From positions 1,332,837-1,396,836 of the forward strand of contig NZ_LN832559.1 of assembly GCF_900005615.1 (NCBI RefSeq): a stretch of DNA of 64,000 bases, read 5' to 3'. Position numbers and translations under genes: made by a program. Below, piece after piece: positions 26,052-32,896 of this stretch. Origin of the DNA: Paracoccus aminovorans (GTDB taxonomy: Bacteria > Pseudomonadota > Alphaproteobacteria > Rhodobacterales > Rhodobacteraceae). The notes below the pieces were generated by a model. That model made no database searches. It was not told the DNA's origin and worked only from the letters and a program-made list of their open reading frames with translations. How positions within the stretch are numbered: the stretch's first letter is position 1; each line of letters starts with the position of its first letter.

Positions 26052-27103
26052 GGACTCTGTTGCACCAAAGAGTTGATGGCCGGTTTTCCCCCTTTCCCCG
26101 GACAGATCTATCCCACGGCCTCTGTGACGGGGGTGCCAAGCGCGGTGTAACGGTTCAGAATAGCGATACGGACCTGAAGCTCGGCGACCTGTCGGTCAAA
26201 GTCCCGTGCCATGAGGCGCTGACCCAGCAGTTTCACACAGTGCATCTTCGTCTCGACGCGGCTTCGGGGGTGGTATCCACTCCATCGTCGCCAGAGGGCA
26301 CGACCGAGGTATTTCGATGCCCGCAGAGCCTCGTTTCGTGCGCCCGCGCCGGCGGCGACTGTCTTCCAGGGTTTGGCGTTCTTGCGGGGCGGAATGACAG
26401 CGTCGGCGCCGCGGTCAGCGATGGCATCGTGGCATTTGCGGGTGTCGTAGGCGCCGTCTGCTGTGACGCGGCCGATCTGCTCGTGCGCCGGGATCTGTTT
26501 GAGCAGGTCGGGTAACACCGGCGCATCGCCGATGTGGCTCCCTGTGATCTCCACCGCCCGAACCTCCAGCGTTTCCTCATCAATCCCCAGATGGATCTTG
26601 CGCCAGACGCGCCGTTTCGGGCCGCCATGCTTGCGGGCGTGCCACTCGCCTTCGCCCTCGACCTTGATGCCAGTGCTGTCGATCAGCAGGTGCAGCGGCC
26701 CCTTGGACCCGCGATACGGTATGTTCACAGCCAGGGTCTTCTGGCGACGGGACAGGGTGCTGAAGTCAGGCACCGTCCAGTCGAGACCAACCAACTGCAG
26801 CAGGCTCTCGACGAAACCAGTCGTCTGCCTGAGCGCCATGCCGAAGAGCACCTTCATCGAAAGACACGTCTGAATGGCGGCATCGCTGTAGGTCTGCTGG
26901 CGGCCACGCCTGCCTGTCGGCGCGGCATCCCAGCTCATCTCGGGGTCGAACCAGATCGTCAGCGAACCCCGGCGCTTGAGCGCTTCATTGTAGGCTGGTC
27001 AGTTCCGGGTTCTGTATGTCGGGGATGCGGGTCGGCTCATGCAGACCAGCTACCGTACGGGTTTCATCAGATGAATCCATGACAGGATTTGTGCAACAGT
27101 GCC
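26052..27103 (-). mobile_element. IS5-family insertion sequence, about 1.05 kb
   Basis: One transposase frame is bracketed by imperfect inverted ends: GGACTCTGTTGCACCAAAG at the left and, read inward from the right, GGCACTGTTGCACAAATCC. The shared core is CTGTTGCAC. Exact edges and target duplication are not certain. It separates the hairpin-containing core DNA from phage-derived genes, so it probably landed in or beside a Mu-like prophage relic. Confidence 0.75.
26108..27040 (-). pseudogene. IS5-family transposase with an in-frame stop at codon 14
   Basis: The frame from ATG at 27038-27040 reads MSRPASPTYRTRN, then TGA (26999-27001), then PAYNEALKRRGSLTIWFDPE and on for a full-length product of about 310 codons. 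Relatives have Trp (TGG) at that point, so this is a single G-to-A nonsense change. The rest is intact, with the DDE regions LLIDSTGIKVEGEGEW, TADGAYDTRKC and SRVETKMHC. Restart at the ATG at 26938 would give 276 residues lacking the N terminus. Either the copy is dead or it relies on readthrough. Confidence 0.8.
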
Positions 27104-27256
27104 GCCCATTTCCATGCGCAGGGTCTGTCCATCGCCCAGATCGCCCGCAAACTGCGCATCTCCGATATCTCGGTCCGCACCTATCTGCGCCGCGAGGCCG
27201 AGAACCGCGAGCGACTGCGCGCTGATGCGGAGCGCCGCGCCAGAAAGAGGACGTGA
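27104..27256 (+). pseudogene. C-terminal fragment of a helix-turn-helix protein
   Basis: Directly after the IS end an open frame reads about 50 residues to a TGA: GLSIAQIARKLRISDISVRT followed by a basic helix rich in Arg and Ala. This is a HTH of the resolvase/phage type without its N terminus, cut off by the IS. It ends three bases before the phage gene at 27260, so it was probably the preceding phage gene. The identity is unknown. Confidence 0.5.
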
Positions 27257-27259
27257 AGC

Positions 27260-27730
27260 ATGATTGAAGTCGAGTTCAACGATGCGGTTATCCGTCGTGC
27301 GTTTAAGGAGATAGAGGGCGTTTACCGACACTTCAGGCCTGATGAACGACCTTGGCGATTCGCTGCTTGCCTCAACGACAAAGCGATTCAAGGCTGGCGT
27401 GACGCCGGAGGAACCGCTTTCGCGCTGCGGTCGCCCGTGACGCTTGGGCACTACGACAAGGCAGGCGAGCACTACGGTAAGAAGCCGCTGTGGCGTCATG
27501 GTGACCTTTACGGCAAGATCCACATGCAGGCCGAAATGGACGCCGCGACGATTGGGTCAAACGCCATTCAGGCGGCGATGATGCAATTCGGCGGCCGCAA
27601 GGCCGAGCATCCGAACCTCTGGGGTGACATTCCCGCCCGGCCCTTCATCGGCCTGTCAGACGAAGATCGCAGCGACGTGTTGGAAATCATCGACGAGTGT
27701 TTGCAGCGCGCTGCGGGCTCGCCCGGGTAG
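27260..27730 (+). CDS. Mu gpG-like phage virion morphogenesis protein
   Basis: 156 residues, starting with ATG after GTGAAGC. The C-terminal half matches the Mu G/tail-completion family: AAMMQFGGRKAEHPNLWGD, then IPARPFIGLSDEDRSDVLEI. In Mu-like phages this protein acts in head-tail assembly. No other structural gene is next to it, so it is an orphan of a largely deleted prophage. It is GC-rich but less biased than the core genes. Confidence 0.78.
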   Translation: MIEVEFNDAVIRRAFKEIEGVYRHFRPDERPWRFAACLNDKAIQGWRDAGGTAFALRSPVTLGHYDKAGEHYGKKPLWRHGDLYGKIHMQAEMDAATIGSNAIQAAMMQFGGRKAEHPNLWGDIPARPFIGLSDEDRSDVLEIIDECLQRAAGSPG

Positions 27731-27871
27731 TGCCGCAGCCACATTCGCAACATCTCCCGGACTATTGTTTGTAATCGGTTATTGTCAGCTATTCCCACGA
27801 AAAACAGGCTCAAACCTTTTGACACCGTAGATCAAAGGTTTTGACACATGACACCATCGAGGGACCGAAGG

Positions 27872-27893
27872 GGCGGGGGGCAGAGCCCCCGCC
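27872..27893 (-). terminator. GC-rich hairpin after the 27906-28259 gene
   Basis: GGCGGGGGGC, AGA loop, GCCCCCGCC, lying 13 bases after the stop of the minus-strand gene. It resembles the GC-rich hairpins at 3010 and 23395. Confidence 0.55.
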
Positions 27894-27905
27894 GCCGCGC
27901 AAGCC

Positions 27906-28259
27906 TCAGCGCGGGTCGTTCAGGTCGCCGTCGCCCAGAATCTCGTCGTCGTCGCCGAAACGGGCGTCGTCGTCGTATTCGTCCTCGCCCTCGCCGACGT
28001 ATTTCGCCGACAGCGTGATCGAGTGGTTGTCGTGGCTGGGGTCCATGACCACGTCCGCGGGGATCTCGCCCGCCAGCCAGTCGCGGATCTCGTCCCGGGT
28101 CTCGGCGATCTCCTGGCCGGTCACCTCGGCGATATAGGCGATGAAGGCGCGCTGGTCGCCGTCGATCTCGTCAAGCTCGGCCTCGTCGGCCTCGGGCCAT
28201 TTCTCGACGATCGCCTCGAAGAAGGCGGGCCAGTTGTCGCGGACATGCACCCATTTCAT
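27906..28259 (-). CDS. Small acidic protein of unknown function
   Basis: 117 residues from the ATG at 28257-28259, preceded by GGAGGAGGAGGAGG. It is strongly acidic with aromatic N-terminal WPAFFEAIVEKWP and ends in clusters of Asp/Glu (EDEYDDDARFGDDDE). No signal peptide. The A of its ATG is shared with the entericidin stop (TGATG), so translation is coupled to that gene. I do not recognise a named family; it may be a stress-linked soluble protein. Confidence 0.75.
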   Translation of the reverse strand: MKWVHVRDNWPAFFEAIVEKWPEADEAELDEIDGDQRAFIAYIAEVTGQEIAETRDEIRDWLAGEIPADVVMDPSHDNHSITLSAKYVGEGEDEYDDDARFGDDDEILGDGDLNDPR

Positions 28260-28396
28260 CAGTAGCCTCCTCCTCCTCCGATGCCGCCCTGCACCATGCG
28301 TGAGGCGCCCGAGATATCCTCGCCGACGCCGGCGACGGTGTTGCATCCGGCCAACGCCAGGACGGCCAGCAAAGTTGCGATCCGAACGGTTCTCAT
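28259..28396 (-). CDS. Entericidin-like small lipoprotein
   Basis: 45 residues: MRTVRIATLLAVLALAGCNT carries a lipobox (L-A-G-C), then VAGVGEDISGAS and a Gly-rich end. The pattern AGCNTxxGxGxDI is that of entericidin A/B lipoproteins. Its ATG overlaps the TGA of the upstream binding-protein gene (ATGA) and its TGA overlaps the next ATG, so the three genes are tightly coupled. Entericidins are small envelope lipoproteins linked to envelope stress. Confidence 0.85.
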   Translation of the reverse strand: MRTVRIATLLAVLALAGCNTVAGVGEDISGASRMVQGGIGGGGGY

Positions 28397-30249
28397 TTCT
28401 TCTCCTTCTGCCACCAGGTTTCCGGCATGAAGCCCGGCCAGTCCCCGTAAAGCGGCGTCTTTTCAGGGTAATCCAGACGCGAGGCATGGGCCAAGCGCGA
28501 AATGCGCGAATAGCTGACCGGGATCACATAGCGCCCGGCGGTTAATATCCGGTCAAGCGCCCTGACCGCGGCCCGGTAATCCTCGGCGCCGCCGGCATGG
28601 CCCATCTCGGCGATCATCGCCTCGGCGGCGGGCACGTTCATCCCCATCCAGTTCTTGCTGCCGGTCTGGGTCACGCCCTTGTGGCCCCAATAGAGCAGCT
28701 GCTCATTGCCGGGCGACAGCGACAGCCCGCGCTCGTACCAGGTCATGTCGAACTGATAGTTGTTGGTGCGCTCGACATATTGCGCGGCGTCGAGCAGCGT
28801 CACCTGCGGCCGGATGCCCAGGTTGCGCAGAGATTGCACGAAGATATCGACGATCTGCCGGGTCTCGGCGCTGGTGCGCATGGCGCTGCCGGACTGGTTC
28901 AACAGGATCTCGAAGGCGAAGGGGCGGCCTGCGGCATCGCGCAATTCGCCGTCCTGCACGGTCCAGCCGGCCTGGCGCAGCAGGTCCAGCGCGGCGCGGA
29001 TGCCTTCGCGGTCGATGGCGCGGGTGCCGCCCTTGGGCAGGCTGTAGCCCTCGATGGTGCCGGGCGGCAGCTGGTCCGCGAAAGGCGCCAGCAGCTCGGC
29101 CTCGCGCCCGGTGGCCGGTCCGGGCTCCATCGCCAGTTCGGAGTTCGAGAAATAGCTGCTGATCCGGGGGTCCTTGCCGCCCGACAGCGTCATGTTGATG
29201 AAGCGATAGTTGAAGGCCTCGATCATCGCCTGCCGCACCCGCCAGTCGGCGAACAGCGGATTGCGCGTGTTCATCACCAGCCCGATGATCCCCGAGGGCC
29301 GCTGATGCGCGATCTCGGACTTGACCACGCGGCCGTCGCGGATGGCGGGAAAGTCGAAATCGCGGTCCCAGCGCGCGGCGACCAGCTCGCGCCAGACGTC
29401 GATCTCGCCGGCCTTGAAGGCCTCGAACATGGTCGAGGCATCGGCGAAATAGTCGTAGCGGATCACGTCGAAATTATACAGGCCGCGCGAGACAGGCAGA
29501 TCGCGGCCCCAATAATCGGGGTTGCGCCGGAAGCTGATCGAGCGGCCCGGATCGACCCTGTCGATCACATAGGGGCCCGAGCCGACGGGCACCATCAGGC
29601 TGGAACGGTCGAAGTCGCGGCCCTGCCATTGCGCCTTCTTCAGGATCGGCCGCATCCCCATCAGCATGGCAAGCTCGCGGTCCGGGGTGTTGAAGGTGAA
29701 GCGGACCGAGCGCGGACCGGTCTGCTGCATCGTCGCGACCTTGGACCAGACGGTGGTATAGCGCGGGTGGCCCTTGGTCCCCAGCATCTCGTAGGACCAC
29801 ATCACGTCCTCGATGGTGACGGGCGAGCCGTCCGAGAACCGCGCCTCGGGCCGCAGGGTGAACTCGACCCAGGTGCGGTCCGGGTCGGTCTCGACGCTTT
29901 CGGCCAGGAGCCCGTAAAGCGTGAAGGGCTCGTCGATCGAGCGCGTCATCAGCGACTCGGTCAGAAGGCCGGGTTGAGTGAAGATCGGCCAGACCGGGTT
30001 GCCCATCAGGATCCAGGGATTGAGCGAATCGAAGCTGCCGGTCTCGGCCAGGCGAATCGTGCCGCCCTTGGGGGCCTCGGGATTGGCGTAGGGCAGGTGG
30101 TCGAAACCCGGCGCCAGCGCAGGTTCTCCATACATTGCAATGGCATGCATGGGCTCGGCGGGGCTTGCCAGCGGCATGGATGCAACACACACGCATAGCG
30201 CGATTCGCCGCCAGATCGCGGATTCGTTAGCAAATTTGAAGAATCGCAT
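28393..30249 (-). CDS. ABC-transporter family 5 peptide-binding protein (YejA-like)
   Basis: 618 residues from ATG at 30247-30249, with a signal peptide (about residues 1-32, IALCVCVASMPLASPAEP). The binding-protein fold shows GFDHLPYANPEAPKGGTIRL, SFDSLNPWILMG, VTIEDVMWSYEML and VGSGPYVIDRVDPGRSISFR. The long YejA-type end (SRISRLAHASRLDYP) is present. It should deliver oligopeptides to an inner-membrane ABC importer. No permease or ATPase gene adjoins, so the importer must be elsewhere. Confidence 0.9.
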   Translation of the reverse strand: MRFFKFANESAIWRRIALCVCVASMPLASPAEPMHAIAMYGEPALAPGFDHLPYANPEAPKGGTIRLAETGSFDSLNPWILMGNPVWPIFTQPGLLTESLMTRSIDEPFTLYGLLAESVETDPDRTWVEFTLRPEARFSDGSPVTIEDVMWSYEMLGTKGHPRYTTVWSKVATMQQTGPRSVRFTFNTPDRELAMLMGMRPILKKAQWQGRDFDRSSLMVPVGSGPYVIDRVDPGRSISFRRNPDYWGRDLPVSRGLYNFDVIRYDYFADASTMFEAFKAGEIDVWRELVAARWDRDFDFPAIRDGRVVKSEIAHQRPSGIIGLVMNTRNPLFADWRVRQAMIEAFNYRFINMTLSGGKDPRISSYFSNSELAMEPGPATGREAELLAPFADQLPPGTIEGYSLPKGGTRAIDREGIRAALDLLRQAGWTVQDGELRDAAGRPFAFEILLNQSGSAMRTSAETRQIVDIFVQSLRNLGIRPQVTLLDAAQYVERTNNYQFDMTWYERGLSLSPGNEQLLYWGHKGVTQTGSKNWMGMNVPAAEAMIAEMGHAGGAEDYRAAVRALDRILTAGRYVIPVSYSRISRLAHASRLDYPEKTPLYGDWPGFMPETWWQKEKK

Positions 30250-30331
30250 GCTCGTTTGCCCTGTTTTCCGGGTCGTTGGTCCTGCCCGCGGCCAGATTAG
30301 CCGCCCGTTCACCACGAGGCAAACTTACGCC

Positions 30332-30360
30332 TTGGACTCATGGGGGGAAAAGCGTATAGA
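30332..30360 (+). promoter_or_regulatory. Sigma-70-type promoter for a small transcript
   Basis: TTGGAC at 30332-30337 and TATAGA at 30355-30360 are separated by exactly 17 bases. No open reading frame follows before the terminator at 30413-30440. Confidence 0.6.
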
Positions 30361-30366
30361 TAAGGC

Positions 30367-30440
30367 ACTGCTCGATAGGTTTCTTGCCTGTATGAAACCT
30401 GCCTCATGACTTGCGCCCGCCTCGTGCGGGCGCTTTTTTT
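30367..30440 (+). ncRNA. Candidate small RNA, about 74 nt
   Basis: Between a sigma-70-like promoter and a perfect intrinsic terminator (GCGCCCGC, CTCGT, GCGGGCGC, seven T at 30434-30440) lies a short segment with its own hairpin, AGGTTTC-N10-GAAACCT at 30377-30400. It is in the gap between the divergent peptide-binding-protein and hbd genes. No frame codes for a plausible protein. A small RNA with a 5' hairpin, single-stranded linker and Rho-independent end fits; target and family are unknown. A leader of hbd is unlikely because the terminator is unconditional-looking. Confidence 0.6.
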
Positions 30441-30575
30441 ATGGGCTTTCCGGGGGCCGTCGGGCCGTCCTGGTCCAAACCGCCCGGGGGTGGAATCGAT
30501 CACGCGAAAATGTGAACGCAGGACAGGGCTTGCGCGGCCCTGGCGGCTGCTTGTGCCCCGTCAGCTTTTTCCCCA

Positions 30576-30594
30576 TGCTGCCGCCGCAACAGCA
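30576..30594 (+). promoter_or_regulatory. PhaR-like TGC-rich element before hbd
   Basis: TGCTGC-CGCC-GCAACA-GCA is an inverted repeat with one mismatch (CTGC-N4-GCAA against CTGC-N3/4-GCAG). It lies 26 bp ahead of the 3-hydroxybutyrate dehydrogenase start. The same kind of element is found at 24705-24721. Confidence 0.45.
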
Positions 30595-30616
30595 ACGCAG
30601 GGCTCAGGAGGCAGCG

Positions 30617-31399
30617 ATGTTTCAGAAATTCCTCAGCGGCAAGACGGCGGTGGTGACGGGTTCCAATTCGGGGATCGGATTGGGCATCGCCCATGAGCTG
30701 GCCCGCGCCGGCGCCGACATCGTCCTGAACAGCTTCACCGACGCGCCCGAGGATCATGCCCTGGCCGACAGCATGGCGCACGAGCACGGCGTCAAGGTGC
30801 GCTACATCCAGGCCGACATGTCGGACGGCGAGCAGTGCCGGGCGCTGATCGCGCAGGCGGGCACTTGTGACATCCTGGTCAACAACGCCGGCATCCAGCA
30901 CGTCGCGCCGATCCCGGATTTCCCGGTCGAGAAATGGAACGCGATCATCGCCATCAACCTCAACTCGGCCTTTCACACCACGGCGGTGGCGCTGCCGATG
31001 ATGCGCAAGGCGGGTTGGGGCCGGGTGGTCAACATCGCCTCGGCCCACGGGCTGACCGCCAGCGAGTTCAAGTCGGCCTATGTCGCGGCCAAGCACGGCA
31101 TCGTCGGCCTGACCAAGGTGACGGCGCTGGAGACCGCGAAAGAGGCGATCACCTGCAACGCCATCTGCCCGGGCTACGTGCTGACCTCCATCGTGGAAAA
31201 GCAGATCCCCGACCAGATGAAGACCCACAACATGAGCCGCGAGGACGTGATCGCCAAGGTCATGCTGCAACGCCAGCCCTCGGGCCAGTTCGCGACGGTC
31301 GAGCAGATCGGTGGCACCGCGGTCTTCCTGTGCTCGGCCGCGGCCGACCAGATCACCGGCACCACCATCTCGGTCGATGGCGGTTGGACGGCGCTGTGA
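30617..31399 (+). CDS. 3-hydroxybutyrate dehydrogenase (SDR family)
   Basis: 260 residues from ATG at 30617 after AGGAGGCAGCG. The cofactor motif is TGSNSGIGLGIA, NNAG is in DILVNNAGIQ, and the catalytic Ser and Y-x-x-x-K lie in NIASAHGLTASEFKSAYVAAKHG. The SDR ends in the usual TGTTISVDGGW. Closely resembles bacterial D-3-hydroxybutyrate dehydrogenases that oxidise the PHB monomer to acetoacetate with NAD. Its TGA overlaps the GTG of the next gene. Confidence 0.9.
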   Translation: MFQKFLSGKTAVVTGSNSGIGLGIAHELARAGADIVLNSFTDAPEDHALADSMAHEHGVKVRYIQADMSDGEQCRALIAQAGTCDILVNNAGIQHVAPIPDFPVEKWNAIIAINLNSAFHTTAVALPMMRKAGWGRVVNIASAHGLTASEFKSAYVAAKHGIVGLTKVTALETAKEAITCNAICPGYVLTSIVEKQIPDQMKTHNMSREDVIAKVMLQRQPSGQFATVEQIGGTAVFLCSAAADQITGTTISVDGGWTAL

Positions 31400-32325
31400 C
31401 GCAGATCCTGACCTATCAGGCGGCCGCCGGCCGGCTGGATTGGTCGGATGCCGTCGAGGCGCTGCGGCAGGGCCACGTCCTGCCGCGGGCCCAGATCCGG
31501 GATGTGTTCCTGGGCCCGCCGACCGGCACGATGATGAGCCGCTCGGCCTGGATCGAGGGGCTGGGCTACGGCGCCAAGACCTTCACGGTCTTCGATGGCA
31601 ATGCGGCGCGGGGCCTGCCGACGGTGCAGGGTGCGATGCTGGTCTTCGACAAGGACGACGGCGGGCTGCGGGCCATCGTCGAAAGCCGGCTGGTGACCGA
31701 GATCAAGACTGCCGCCGATTCCGTGCTGGGCGCGCGCCTGCTGGCGCGGCCGGACAGCCGACACCTGCTGGTCGTCGGCGCGGGCACGGTCGCGGCCAGC
31801 CTGGTCCGGGCCTATACGGCGGTGCTGCCGGGGATCGAGCGCGTTTCCGTCTGGGCGCGCCGGCCCGAGCAGGCGCGCGACCTGGTGGCGGCGCTGGACG
31901 GGGTCGCGGCCGAACTGGCCGCGGTCGAGGACCTGCGCGATGCGGTCGGGCAGGCGGATATCGTTTCCTCGGCCACCATGGCGCGGCAGCCGGTCATCCT
32001 GGGCGACTGGGTCCGGCCCGGCACCCATGTCGACCTGATCGGTGCCTTCAAGGCCGACATGCGCGAGGCGGACGACGCGCTGATGGCCAAGGCCGCGCTT
32101 TTCGTGGACAGCCGCGAGACCACGCTGGGCCATATCGGCGAGTTGATCCTGCCCATCGCCTCGGGCGCGATCACGGCCGAAAGCGTGCTGGGCGATTTCT
32201 ACGACCTCGTGCGGCCCGGCGCCCGCCGGCGGCAGTCGGACGCGGAAATCACCGTCTTCAAGAACGGCGGCGGCGCGCATCTGGACCTGATGACGGCGGC
32301 TTACATCGCCCGGGCGATGGGCTAG
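31396..32325 (+). CDS. Ornithine cyclodeaminase / mu-crystallin family protein
   Basis: 309 residues. GTG at 31396 overlaps the hbd stop (GTGA). The substrate region has MMSRSAWIEGLGYGAKTFTV (Arg and Lys typical of the family), then EIKTAADSVLGARLL and the dinucleotide fold LLVVGAGTVAASLVRAY, with VDLIGAFKADMREAD. Members include ornithine cyclodeaminase, ketimine reductases and alanine dehydrogenase; which one this is cannot be decided. It lies next to an Lrp regulator and putA, so a role near proline or other imino-acid metabolism is possible. Confidence 0.85.
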   Translation: MTQILTYQAAAGRLDWSDAVEALRQGHVLPRAQIRDVFLGPPTGTMMSRSAWIEGLGYGAKTFTVFDGNAARGLPTVQGAMLVFDKDDGGLRAIVESRLVTEIKTAADSVLGARLLARPDSRHLLVVGAGTVAASLVRAYTAVLPGIERVSVWARRPEQARDLVAALDGVAAELAAVEDLRDAVGQADIVSSATMARQPVILGDWVRPGTHVDLIGAFKADMREADDALMAKAALFVDSRETTLGHIGELILPIASGAITAESVLGDFYDLVRPGARRRQSDAEITVFKNGGGAHLDLMTAAYIARAMG

Positions 32326-32786
32326 CCCAGCCGGAAGTTCTGTTCGACCACCGCCTCCATCGAGACGTGGCTAGAGGTGTTGCCGACATGGGGCAGGGTC
32401 GAGATCTTTTCGGCCAAGATGCGCCGGAAATCGGCCATGTCGCGCGAGCGCACCTTCATCAGGTAGTCGCAACCGCCGGCGATCATGTAGCATTCCTCGA
32501 CCTCCGGGATGGCGCGGACGGCCGCGTTGAACTGTTGCAGCGCCGCCTCGCGGGTGTCGTTCATGCTAACCTCGACATAGGTCACATGGGTCAGGCCCAG
32601 CTTCAGCGGTGACAGGATGGCGCGATAGCCGGTGATCAGCCCGATCTCTTCCAGATGCCGGATGCGCAGCGCCACGGGCGTCTTGGACAGCCCGACCTTG
32701 CGCGCCAGTTCCGCCACCGGGATTCGCGCGTTCTGCGTCAGTTCCGCCAGGATCTTGCGATCCACGCCGTCCAGCCTGTCGTCCAT
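32322..32786 (-). CDS. Lrp/AsnC-family regulator, probably of putA
   Basis: 154 residues from ATG at 32784-32786 (start chosen for the family-typical MDDRLDGVDRKIL; longer in-frame starts exist upstream without a ribosome site). The HTH is IPVAELARKVGLSKTPVALR and the C-terminal RAM ligand domain is AIPEVEECYMIAGGCDYLMK. Its stop overlaps the convergent cyclodeaminase end. It is divergent from putA across 110 bp, the PutR arrangement known from other alphaproteobacteria, where proline binding activates putA. Confidence 0.88.
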   Translation of the reverse strand: MDDRLDGVDRKILAELTQNARIPVAELARKVGLSKTPVALRIRHLEEIGLITGYRAILSPLKLGLTHVTYVEVSMNDTREAALQQFNAAVRAIPEVEECYMIAGGCDYLMKVRSRDMADFRRILAEKISTLPHVGNTSSHVSMEAVVEQNFRLG

Positions 32787-32896
32787 CCTGGAAACCGCCC
32801 CGAAAATGTTCCGTTCGACCATGTGAATGCACATCTTCAGGCGCATGGTCCATCACCTTTCTGGTATTCCTGCCCCATCGCAGCAGAGGAAGCGCC

